From positions 9,726,698 to 9,790,697 of the forward strand of contig OZ038482.1 of NCBI GenBank assembly GCA_964036315.1: DNA of 64,000 nucleotides, in the 5' to 3' direction. The notes below the pieces were generated by a model, which made no database searches, had not been told where the DNA came from, and saw nothing but the letters and a program-made list of their open reading frames with translations. This DNA comes from Acanthosepion esculentum (Eukaryota > Mollusca > Cephalopoda > Sepiida > Sepiidae). The position numbers and the translations under genes are program-made. Within the stretch, counting starts at the first letter, position 1. Each line of letters opens with the position of its first letter. Below, one piece after another: positions 33,201 through 43,612 of this stretch.

Positions 33201-35712
33201 GGTGAAATGCTTAAAAAAATGTTTCCTCTCTTCATTCAATTTAATCTGATTATTAAACCAGCCATTCTTCTATATTATTCTACCTCTGTCCCATAATGAT
33301 TGTTCCATTGAGTCTATGAAATTTGTGCAAAAATGGAACAATCATTATGGGACAGAGATGGGAACTCCCTTCCTCCTACTTGCTTCCCTGATAGCTATAA
33401 TCTTCAAATATTCAAGTGTAATATCAATCGACATCTTCTGATGCCTTGAACCTGAACCCCGTCCTTCTCTATATCCTTTCCTCAAACACCCCTCTTTACT
33501 CTTGCTCTCACTCTCTGTAACCCCTTGGGTGCTAGTGGCACACCCGACTTGCTTGGGGTGAAATGCTTAAAAAAATGTTTCCTCTCTTCATTCAATTTAA
33601 TCTGATTATTAAACCAGCCATTCTTCTATATGATTCTACCTCTGTCCCATAATGATTGTTCCATTGAGTCTATGAAATTTGTGCAAAAATGGAACAATCA
33701 TTATGGGACAGAGATGGGGACTCCCTTCCTCCTACTTGCTTCCCTGATAGCTATAATCCTCAAATATTCAAGTGTAATATCAATCGACATCTTCTGATGC
33801 CTTGATCCTGATCCCCGTCCTTCTCTATATCCTTTCCTCAAACCCCCCTCTTTACTCTTGCTCTCACTCTCTGTAACCCCTTGGGTGCTAGTGGCACACC
33901 CGACTTGCTTGGGGTGAAATGCTTAAAAAAATGTTTCCTCTCTTCATTCAATTTAATCTGATTATTAAACCAGCCATTCTTCTATATGATTCTACCTCTG
34001 TCCCATAATGATTGTTCCATTGAGTCTATGAAATTTGTGCAAAAATGGAACAATCATTATGGGACAGAGATGGGGACTCCCTTCCTCCTACTTGCTTCCC
34101 TGATAGCTATGATCTTCAAATATTCAAGTGTAATATCAATCGACATCTTCTGATGCCTTGATCCTGATCCCCGTCCTTCTCTATATCCTTTCCTCAAACA
34201 CCCCTCTTTACTCTTGCTCTCACTCTCTGTAAGCCCTTGTGTGCTAGTGGCACACCCGACTTGCTTGGGGTGAAATGCTTAAAAAAATGTTTCCTCTCTT
34301 CATTCAATTTAATCTGATTATTAAACCAGCCATTCTTCTATATTATTCTACCTCTGTCCCATAATGATTGTTCCATTGAGCCTATGAAATTTGTGCAAAA
34401 ATGGAACAATCATTATGGGACAGAGATGGGCACTCCCTTCCTCCTACTTGCTTCCCTGATAGCTATAATCTTCAAATATTCAAGTGTAATATCAATCGAC
34501 ATCTTCTGATGCCTTGATCCTGATCCCCGTCCTTCTCTATATCCTTTCCTCAAACACCCCTCTTTACTCTTGCTCTCACTCTCTGTAAGCCCTTGTGTGC
34601 TAGTGGCACACCCGACTTGCTTGGGGTGAAATGCTTAAAAAAATGTTTCCTCTCTTCATTCAATTTAATCTGATTATTAAACCAGCCATTCTTCTATATT
34701 ATTCTACCTCTGTCCCATAATGATTGTTCCATTGAGTCTATGAAATTTGTGCAAAAATGGAACAATCATTATGGGACAGAGATGGGCACTCCCTTCCTCC
34801 TACTTGCTTCCCTGATAGCTATAATCTTCAAATATTCAAGTGTAATATCAATCGACATCTTCTGATGCCTTGATCCTGATCCCCGTCCTTCTCTATATCC
34901 TTTCCTCAAACACCCCTCTTTACTCTTGCTCTCACTCTCTGTAACCCCTTGTGTGCTAGTGGCACACCCGACTTGCTTGGGGTGAAATGCTTAAAAAAAT
35001 GTTTCCTCTCTTCATTCAATTTAATCTGATTATTAAACCAGCCATTCTTCTATATTATTCTACCTCTGTCCCATAATGATTGTTCCATTGAGTCTATGAA
35101 ATTTGTGCAAAAATGGAACAATCATTATGGGACAGAGATGGGGACTCCCTTCCTCCTACTTGCTTCCCTGATAGCTATAATCTTCAAATATTCATGTGTA
35201 ATATCAATCGACATCTTCTGATGCCTTGAACCTGAACCCCGTCCTTCTCTATATCCTTTCCTCAAACACCCCTCTTTACTCTTGCTCTCACTCTCTGTAA
35301 CCCCTTGGGTGCTAGTGGCACACCCGACTTGCTTGGGGTGAAATGCTTAAAAAAATGTTTCCTCTCTTCATTCAATTTAATCTGATTATTAAACCAGCCA
35401 TTCTTCTATATTATTCTACCTCTGTCCCATAATGATTGTTCCATTGAGTCTATGAAATTTGTGCAAAAATGGAACAATCATTATGGGACAGATATGGGGA
35501 CTCCCTTCCTCCTACTTGCTTCCCTGATAGCTATAATCTTCAAATATTCAAGTGTAATATCAATCGACATCTTCTGATGCCTTGATCCTGATCCCCGTCC
35601 TTCTCCATATACTTTCCTCAAACACCCCTCTTTACTCTTGCTCTCACTCTCTGTAACTCCCTGTGTGCTAGTGGCACACCCGACTTGCTTGGGGTGATAT
35701 GCTTAAAAAAAA
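18052..35712 (+). repeat. 356-bp satellite array, about 49.6 units (LINE tail plus hairpin)
   Basis: A fixed anchor (atgggacaga) recurs at 18395, 18751, 19107, 19463 and onward to 35483. The step is 356 bp, with only single-base deviations between 23735 and 26583. That gives 49 anchors over exactly 48 x 356 bp. Each unit holds the last ~29 codons and 3' UTR of a LINE (sense on plus), then a spacer (tttcctctcttcattcaatt and onward), then an inverted repeat. The units are very similar, differing mostly by scattered single substitutions. The array begins in the LINE stump and ends at 35700-35712 in a LINE tail with a run of a. The short frames in it, on both strands, are not conserved as proteins across units. 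Nothing suggests a gene; I infer a young satellite. Confidence 0.97.
18332..18405. repeat. Unit hairpin (first of 49): 26-bp stem, 22-nt loop
   Basis: The arms read ctgtcccataatgattgttc and its complement. In most units the perfect stem is 26 bp with a 22-nt loop; in this first unit the outermost base differs (cagat for cagag). It recurs once per 356 bp throughout the array. The arms resemble ends of short Tc1/mariner-type MITEs, but a clean TA duplication is not present. Confidence 0.9.
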
Positions 35713-36397
35713 AAATTCTAGTGATGGTTCTGTTTGCAATCAGCAATAATCCTGTATATATGAACAGAAAATCGCAGATTCATGTTAATCTCAGAATGCT
35801 TGTTTGGCAATTCTGTAGCATCTTTGCCAAATCATTGATATTGTACATTTTGGAATCACAATAAAAAATCCATAGAATATCAATTGCAGATCAATAATTT
35901 ACATTTTCTTTGAGTATCAATTCATATTGAGAATTCAGTTCAGTGAGAGAAATTTCCTTTGAAAAATATTGAACGTTATTCTGCAATTGATTGAACTGAA
36001 ATCATTAATGGATATTTCCTCTTGTTGAGGCAATACAACCATTGCAAGAAGGAATCTATGCGTATGAAACTAAAAGAATGCGCTATAGACACATGGACAC
36101 AATGCTAAGTTTTAGCAGCTGAGTGCTAAGAGGATTCAACTGGAAGCAGTGAGGTTTATCATTTTCTTGTGAATATAGCCCAATCATAAAGCAATGGACT
36201 TGAATCAGGAAACCCAATCAACTTACATTGGCAACAGAAAATTGGATTGGGCATAAAATATTCTTAGTTGGTCTGACTGCTATAGAGCATTGGACTGGAG
36301 GTCAAAACATCAAAACATCAAGTTTCAATCAGCATAATCAAAAGTAGCAGAATTTACATTTAAGCAGAATATTATCTTCTATATCTATAATTCTCAA
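35713..36397. other. Unassigned region right of the satellite
   Basis: Unique-looking AT-rich sequence. The stretch 36250-36345 has a weak tRNA-like appearance (agagcattggactgg, caagtttcaatc), but it is too imperfect to call. Confidence 0.35.
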
Positions 36398-36600
36398 AAT
36401 GTGTGTGTGTGTATGTATGTGTGTGTGTATGTATGTGTGTTTGTGTGTATGTGTGTGTATGTATGTGTGTGTGTGTGATTGGATGTTGTTTATGCGTTTC
36501 CACAGTTTTCAACCAATTTTCGATGAAATTTTTTTTGTTTGATAGATAATTCTTCAGTGCCGGTTTTGAGTCCAAATTGTTGGCGACAATGGCTCTCCAC
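36398..36600. repeat. (TG)n microsatellite with attached repeat, copy 1
   Basis: The TG/TATG tract at 36398-36478 is followed by gatgttgttt and a ttttttgtttgatagataat-ttcttcagtgc block. The same arrangement recurs at 36893-37035, so the TG tract and its flank belong to one dispersed unit. Confidence 0.75.
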
Positions 36601-36639
36601 TACTTCCTGTCTATTATAACACTCAGCAACGTTTTACTA

Positions 36640-36860
36640 TTTACTATCTGTACTTGCATATATATATATTTCATAAAAACTTTAATAAAAATAAATAGTT
36701 TAAATTATTGCAATAATATTATTTATTATTATATAGTTAAATTTACATAATTAATTATATTAATTGTATAAATTATAAATAATTATTATTCATATAATTA
36801 ATATAATTATAAATAATAATTAATTATAATTATAATTAAAATTAATTAACATATCTGTGA
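36640..36860. repeat. Very AT-rich low-complexity stretch
   Basis: Dominated by taattata and aattaat words. Confidence 0.6.
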
Positions 36861-36891
36861 AGAGAACCTGAAAATGTAATGTATATATGTA

Positions 36892-36892
<1 letters not shown>

Positions 36893-36944
<52 letters not shown>

Positions 36945-37035
36945 GGTGATCAGATGTTGTTTCCGATTTTGATGAATTTTTTTTGTTTGATAGATAATTC
37001 TTCAGTGCGGGTTTGGGGTCGAAATTGGCTGAAAA
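36893..37035. repeat. (TG)n microsatellite with attached repeat, copy 2
   Basis: TG run 36893-36940 followed by the same gatgttgttt and tttgatagataattcttcag block as at 36481-36590. Confidence 0.75.
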
Positions 37036-37865
37036 AATTACAAACTTGAAAGTGAAAAATAAAAAAAACTGATTTTTTACAGTTTGTGCAAAAATCCAAG
37101 GCAAAATTTGATGTCTTTAAAAAACAGTGTACAATCAATTTAGAGAGTTGAAACCTAATGCAAAAGATATGCAATGAAGAGACTGTCATGTAGCATTTGC
37201 AGGGGTGTTCAATGCACAGTTGTACATGGGAACAGGTATGTAAAATAACCATTCTGCCTGCATACGAGTAAACACACTCATGCTGTGTTTCCATTTACCA
37301 AGTTTTGTTTGTTCATGTTTTCTCAGTTTCATTCGTCTAATACATTTCCTAATATTACTTTTTCACACATAACCTTACAATCCAAGCTCATGCTGTGTGG
37401 GCGTGATTCACACCTCCACATGTTGCCCATCAGTTGCTGTTGACCTTGATAATTAATGCAGGTGTGTATATGTGGCCCTTCAACACACACTGTGTCATGC
37501 AATGTGTCACATGCTGATGCATGCACATACACATGACCTGCAGAACGCATCACCTGTTCAAGTTGTCCATTGGCTGCATGAAGCCCTTTTACACATCCAA
37601 TCAAATGTCACCATGTCATACTGTTTTAAGGCATTGCTTTCATTGTTATTTATAGCTGTTCCCAATTTAAATTTTTTTATTGTCCTGACAGTTTTTGCAT
37701 TGCATTCACCATTGTAATAAGTAAGCTTGCATTTTTATTACTCAACATATATTTTTCCAACCTTTCCTAAAGTTATTCGAGCGTAGTGATCCCTGAAGCT
37801 TTACGGCGTTCACTTCTGGTTTTTGCCCACGCATTCCATTTGACAATTCATACTTGCCTAAGACA
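37036..37865. other. Unassigned region
   Basis: Somewhat GC-richer with several short frames (for example 37329-37604 minus and 37472-37717 plus) but no recognisable domain. It may be flank of the Helitron-like fragment that follows. Confidence 0.35.
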
Positions 37866-38290
37866 TGCCACCAAAGAAAAGAACTTGCCTAGGTTGCCAG
37901 GTCCACCATGCAAAAAAGGGATAATGAATTGTCTTTAGAACCTTCCGTTTGCCTGTCTCAAAATGCCTCTCAGAATGCTTCAATCAGAGCCACTGAGTCC
38001 GAAGATCAATGTAGCCATTGGCTTTCCAGAAGAGCATACCTGAACGCTTCTGTGAGTGAGGCTGAAAATGATGTTCAAAGGACTCAGTGGCTGAGGAGAA
38101 ATGCCTCTTCAACTGCTGCTGCACGTGAGGCTGAAACAGGATTGAGAATGCAAAAACGGCCGTTTTCAGGGCCACGCACCCACCCCGTTCAAATTGTTAA
38201 CCCGCCATTTGGGGGTGTGCCTCAGTTGCACCCAATTGTTGTTACTAATATTGACTTTCAGGTGGGCTGACTTTAAACTTAAACTGTTTG
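37866..38290 (+). pseudogene. Probable Helitron protein N-terminal fragment
   Basis: The frame at 37866 starts MPPKKRTCLGCQVHHAKKG, then a longer frame (37908-38270) carries imperfect ~23-residue repeats: NASIRATESEDQCSHWLSRR, LNASVSEAENDVQRTQWLRR and AAAREAETGLRMQ. N-termini of Helitron Rep/helicase polyproteins often carry repeats of this RA-ES-Q type. The Rep HUH motif and the Pif1 helicase are absent, so only the N-terminal piece remains, split by a frameshift or stop near 37920. The assignment rests on repeat style only. A low-complexity non-TE protein is the alternative. Confidence 0.5.
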
Positions 38291-38740
38291 AAGTGAATGG
38301 CAAAAATTCCAAGTAATGAAACACCCAGTCGTTGATGGGTTATACTGCTAGTGTAAGAATATGACTGACTTTCCTTAGTAATGTGCTAATGTTGTATCCA
38401 CCCCACTTCTTCGGGGGATGTCTTTCAGTTGATGGTCTTGATTCATGTGTTGCTCTCTTCTTTCTGTTATCTTCCAGTTCGTTCGTTCGGAGGTAAAATG
38501 AGAACTTCAACAAAAGGGATTTTGACTTACTACTTTATTAAACATGTCAACGTGTATATCTTCTAACTAGCCTGTGGTGTTGCTCTATCACCCCCACTAG
38601 CGAGCAAGTAATACATGAAATAACCACATTGTATGTGTATGGCATGTAAAAATTTAACTCCTTGATAACACTTTCTAACTCTAACATTCCCACATTCAGC
38701 TCAGCCAATCAAAATCAACATCCCTATATTTAGTTTATCA

Positions 38741-39170
38741 TCTGACCTCAAAGGTCAAAATGAGGAAGTCAGAGGAAATACAATTCTTTAAAAAATAATA
38801 GTCTGCTAGATTATTATTTAATAGTAGGACACAATTTGTTTTCCTGTATCTGACCTCAAAGGTCAAAATGAGGAAGTTAGAGGAAATACAATTCTTTAAA
38901 AAATAGTAGTCTGCTAGATTATTATTTAATAGTAGGACAGAATTTGTTTTCCTGTATCTGACCTCAAAGGTCAAAATGAGGAAGTTAGAGGAAATACAAT
39001 TCTTTAAAAAATAATAGTCTGCTAGATTATTTTTTAATAGTAGGACACAATTTGTTTTCCTGGATCTGACCTCAAAGGTCAAAATGAGGAAGTCATTCTT
39101 TAAAAAAGGTCAAAATGAGGAAGTCAATTCTTTAAAAAATAGTAGTCTGCAAGACTATTATTTAACACTA
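38741..39170. repeat. 108-bp tandem repeat, about 3.5 units
   Basis: tctgacctcaaaggtc recurs at 38741, 38849, 38957 and 39065, exactly 108 bp apart. Each unit continues with aaaatgaggaagt and ttctttaaaaaata. The last unit is truncated and followed by another partial copy. Because 108 is a multiple of 3, a 114-codon minus-strand frame is open across it; I regard it as an artefact. Confidence 0.95.
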
Positions 39171-39639
39171 ATGCAGAGTATTGGACTGGAGAAAACTAGG
39201 TTCATATATAAAGTATGTAAGTAATTCTCAAACATATGGTTGTAAGCTATCAATATTTGATAAAGAAAAAAATGTAATTGAATTTGTTTCAATAATGCTC
39301 AGTAATGCTTACTCACACTGGCATTGGAATATTCCAGTGTTCTGATGAAGTAAAACAATTTTAATTATTTTTGTTTTTTGATAAAATCTAAACTTGATTT
39401 AAAAGAGTAATTGATTTCTTTACTTTTATTACTGGCAGAACATTTATAGAAAAAGAAAAGTCACTTTGAAAAAAATAGTTATTAGGTTAATGTTTATTTG
39501 TATTTTGTTAGTATTACTGACAACTGGTTTGTTTTGAGCTTCAAAAATGTTTGAAAGATTATTTTCCTATGAAATATAAATACATTCCTTAGCTTAATAG
39601 TAAAATAACAGCTTTATATAAATAGGTAAAGAAGAATCT

Positions 39640-40085
39640 GCAATGTTATTGGTCCAAACTTGGCATCTCAGCTTCAACAACTTTCCTACTGGCATAATGT
39701 AGATTTCTGTGCCTTTTTTAATAAATATTGTCATGGCAATTGTTCTGATGAGCTTTTCTCTTTGGTACCTCAACTTAACAAATATTTAAGTGCAGTACTA
39801 GATTGGCAGATAGGTTTCATAATTTTATTGTTGAAATTACTACATGCAACTGTATGTTCTATTCTGATAGTATCTGCCATCATATTTTACACCTTTTTGC
39901 TTTTCTGTCAAGTAAGAACTTCAAAAGTTTAAATGCAAAATGTCAATCATGATCTTCAGTCTTCTTAAATCTTGTTCTTTTGTTGCCTTTTATTCTCAAT
40001 AACATTTTCTCAATTTACTTCACTCTCAGTAACCATTTGTATCGTAGTGGCTTTGTCACCTTACTTGCAGTGAAATGATAAAAAA
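39640..40085 (+). pseudogene. Old jockey/CR1-like LINE 3' end
   Basis: The frame includes NVDFCAFFNKYCHGNCSDEL and FSLVPQLNKY, typical of the ORF2 C-terminus of this LINE clade. The following sequence (aagtttaaatgcaaaatgtc, ctctcagtaaccatttgt, ttacttgcagtgaaatgata) aligns block by block with the LINE part of the 356-bp satellite unit. It is strongly diverged, so it is an older insertion of the same or a sister family. Confidence 0.75.
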
Positions 40086-40431
40086 AGAGTTCAAATGCAT
40101 TTTATTTTCAATATTAGATCTTGTATCATCAAAACACATGAATTCAACCAAATTTTACCCAAATTCAGTAGAAGTATTTTCATGAGTAGCTGCTTGTTTA
40201 AATTAGAAAATATTAATATGTGATCACGTTGTGTGCTTCCTGCTACATTCATGCATTCCATGGCTGGGGATTTTAGAGCCACCAGAATTTACAAAAAAAT
40301 GGCTGGTTTTAAAATAGGGTACAGTATAAGTAGTCACTGTAGGAATTGAATATTTTTTTAATTTCAAATTTTATCAAATTTATAAATTTAAACTTGTGCA
40401 CTATGATGTGTATTGCCACCCTGTCGTCAGC

Positions 40432-41035
40432 CAAAATACCAAAATGATATCCAATCAAGCAAGATGCCAAACTGTAGCCAATCAACCAACATACCATATG
40501 GCATCCAGTCAACCAAGACATCAAATGGCATCCAGTCAACCAAGATATCAAATAGTATCCCAGTCAACCAAGATATCAAATGGTATCCAATCAACTAAGA
40601 TATCATATGGTATCAAATCAACCAAGATATCAAATGGTATCCAATCAACCAAGATATCAAATGGTATCCAACCAACCAAGATATCAAATTGTATCCCAGT
40701 CAGCCAAGATATCAAATGGTATCCAATCAACTAAGATATCATATAGTATCCAATCAACTAAGATATCATATAGTATCCAATCAACCAACATATCAAATGG
40801 TATCCAACCCAGATATCAAATTGTATCCCAGTCAACCAACATATCAAATGGTATCCAATCAACCAAGATATCAAATGGTATCCAATCAACCAAGTTATCA
40901 AATGTTATCCCAGTCAACCAAGATATCAAATGGTATCCAATCAACCAAGATATCAAATGGTATTCCAAACAACCAAGATATCAAATGGTATCCCAGTCAA
41001 CCAAGATACCACACGTCATTGAATCAGCCAAGGTA
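40432..41035. repeat. 27/28-bp minisatellite, about 22 units
   Basis: Consensus unit is roughly aaccaagatatcaaatgg-tatccaatc. Units with ccagtc are 28 bp long and the others 27 bp. The nine-residue peptide repeats in the overlapping frames (QSTKISNGI and similar) follow from the 27-bp length, and the 28-bp units break the frame, so coding is not selected. Confidence 0.95.
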
Positions 41036-41920
41036 CCATCCCTTTCTTCAACTGAAGAGAGAAAGGAATATTTCAATTTAGAAGAATAATCAATATTTTT
41101 ATGAAGTCATTCTTTTCTCAATGTGGAGTTAACCAAATAACAAATAAATGGAACCAATTTTCTTTCACGTTTCATTTAAAAATTGTATAATTAGCATTTT
41201 ATTAAATACAAAGCAATGTTGAATGAAAATTGTCAGAGAAACAATATGGTGTCTACTAACTTTTTCCATTGTTAGCCTTCTCTCTATGAATTTCAGTCTC
41301 TCTTTCTTTACAATACTATTTATAAAATAATAAAGGGTGATGGAAAGATATTTGCCTACCCATCATGGCATAAGAATTATCAATCTGCAATATATTAAGA
41401 ATTTGTTCATGAGTGAAAGACAAAGATGACATTTGTGTATATTTGAAATGAAACATTTTATAAAACTTGTAATTCTACAATATTTTGTTCAAGCAGTGAA
41501 ACATACATTTAAATAAAAAGAGATGTAAAAAAACATGCAGTGTATTGAATTAATTTTACTGCTTAAGAAAATAAATAAAATTAATAGCAACTCAAATATG
41601 TTTACCCACTAAAAATCCATTCAAAAATTACTGTTTCTTTACATTTTGGTTATGAAACTGAAGATAAAAGATATAGATTTGTAGATGTTTCAATGAGAAA
41701 ATTGTGCATTTCTTAAATAGATAATTCAAACCTTGCACTATCAACATCGACTGAATTGGTAAAGACATGTTTCATTTATAGAAATAGTTTCTCTGATGGA
41801 AAAGGGGATATGGTTTCAATTCCTGTTGGAGGTGCAATCACACTTTAGTAGGATTTCTCAATTTAGGCCAGCTGTTATTAACTTCATAGTTCAAGAAAAT
41901 AAAGAACAGGGATAGCAACT
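41036..41920. other. Unassigned AT-rich region
   Basis: It contains a block (atagcaactcaaatatgttt ... aaaatccattcaaaaa, 41585-41632) duplicated at 41912-42187 around the next minisatellite. No gene is seen. Confidence 0.4.
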
Positions 41921-41923
41921 CAA

Positions 41924-42137
41924 ATATGTGGGCCCTATAAAAATATGTGGGCCCTATAAAAATATGTGAGCCCTATAAAAATATGCAGGCCCCATAAAAA
42001 TATGTGGGCCCTATAAAAATATGTGAGCCCTATAAAAATATGCAGGCCCCATAAAAATATGTGAGCCCTATAAAAATATGTGGGCCCTATAAAAAATATG
42101 TGAGCCCTATAAAGATATGTGAGCCCTATAAAAATAA
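41924..42137. repeat. 19-bp minisatellite, about 11 units
   Basis: The unit is ggccctataaaaatatgtg with variants starting agccct or ggcccc and ending tgca. Variants recur in groups of three. The minus-strand 82-codon frame is produced by the repeat. Confidence 0.95.
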
Positions 42138-42295
42138 CATTTATAGTAATAAAATAATAATGTTGGATAAAAAATCCATTCAAAAAATACTTTTTTTTAC
42201 AAGTGGCAACATTTTATATTTTTGTATGAGTCAGTAATATTTTCAATTTTTGCTTTTTTCAAAGAAATTAGTTATGTCAAGGTTTTGTGGGATCA

Positions 42296-42485
42296 CCCTA
42301 ATTTATTTACACTATTTATATTCAGATTATTGTCTTCATGTTTGGTGTTGTTATTACAATGTTTCAGCCGTTGTGCTCTCTGACCTTTTTCAGGTGTATA
42401 CTGATCTGGGTAACCTACAGGGAATTCTGAACTGAACCCTTTATTTAATCTACGGCAATAAACTGTTCTCATTCCACTCCTCATA
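42296..42485 (-). mobile_element. tRNA-derived SINE fragment
   Basis: Reverse-strand match to the SINE body: tacaatgtttcagccgttgt, acctttttcaggtg and gaactgaaccctttattt, then aactgttctcattcca. The tRNA-like head has been lost. Confidence 0.7.
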
Positions 42486-43362
42486 TCTATGGATATCGTC
42501 TAGTTCTTATTTTTATTTAGTATTGTTCAGTACTGTTAGTACTGGATGTTACAAGCCAGTTTCTCTCACTTGAGCTGTGTGATCAGTGTCAGGGTCTGGT
42601 CATTTGGATTTTAGGAGGTGCACCCATAAACTGTGGTATCATATCTGCATCTGGATTGAGACATTGACATGCCAACTGATCATATCACATGTCCTCAAAC
42701 CATAATCTGTTAAATGATAGCCTCACCTCAAGTAGAAGAATCTCATCATGAGACATGACAGTGAGATATCCAAGGTAGCATTCACGTAGGAAGAATATAG
42801 CATACTGGAGTCAATAGTCAGGTCACGTACGTATTTTTAGAAAATTTATAAAAAATATGGCACAAAAGTTGTTTGAATACATGATATTGGTATAATTAAC
42901 CTATAATTATTTGCATTTACTGACACAAGAGGTTTTCACTGTTCTTTTCAGCAGAACTGGTGTGTACTACAGTGTCCTGATTATGGGTCCCAGGCAGTGA
43001 TTTGTGACACTTGATATCTTATGAACATTTCCTTTTTGCGGCATACACTTACATGACAACTGACTTTTAAAGGATGAAACACTTTTGCGGATTTTGATGT
43101 CCTTCTGGCGTCTTTTTTTATCCAAATCTGTGAATTTGTTTTGCTCTTGCTAAGTCTTGAAAAATAAAACACTATAAAATCCATCATTTTATGTTCATAA
43201 GGTTGAATGTTTTAAATTTATTCAACTTTTTAATAAGAAAATCTTTAGTTGATGTTAAAATTGCCACAAACGTTGTTGATTTACTGTTGTGGCATACCTA
43301 CGGATGATAATGGGTATGTCCCCATTCACATAAATAAAATAGTAAATACTGTATGTTGGTCT
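42486..43362. other. Unassigned region
   Basis: No gene or recognisable repeat. The frame 42981-43187 (minus) has no features. Confidence 0.35.
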
Positions 43363-43612
43363 GCAGTTGGAGATTCATCTCCAGCTGTGCTGGTCAAGCT
43401 CTCTGCCTCCGAGTAGAGAGGATCCCCAGATAAGGCTAAGTCGAAGGGCAGAGTCTCATCTCAGGAAACAGCTACCCAACCCTATTTTATACAGGGTCAG
43501 CGGGGAATTTTTGGCCAAACCTATAGGCTAGGATACCCCGCATAAAATTTGGCCTTGGGCCACATCTGACCATGTGGAGAAGTTGGTAGATATCTTGCAG
43601 TTGGAGATTCAT
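43363..43612. mobile_element. Unidentified insertion with 16-bp target-site duplication
   Basis: gcagttggagattcat occurs at 43363-43378 and again, unchanged, at 43597-43612. The 218 bp between are GC-richer than the surroundings (blocks ctctctgcctccgagtagag and ggtcagcggggaattt). There is no poly-A, terminal inverted repeat or tRNA box that I can recognise. A long exact duplication of this type fits LINE-mediated retroposition of a small RNA or SINE. Confidence 0.65.

Noticed and set aside
18052..35712. CRISPR-like or regularly interspaced array
   Set aside because: The whole 356-bp unit is repeated, with no variable spacers, and the DNA is eukaryotic.
36240..36345. tRNA gene
   Set aside because: Weak A- and B-box-like words, but no acceptor or anticodon stem.
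38738..39082. 114-codon protein with three identical 36-residue repeats
   Set aside because: It results from a 108-bp tandem repeat; the frame is open only because 108 is divisible by 3.
40580..41089. Repeat protein with QSTKISNGI nonapeptides
   Set aside because: The 28-bp units break the frame repeatedly and no start context or conserved flank supports a gene.
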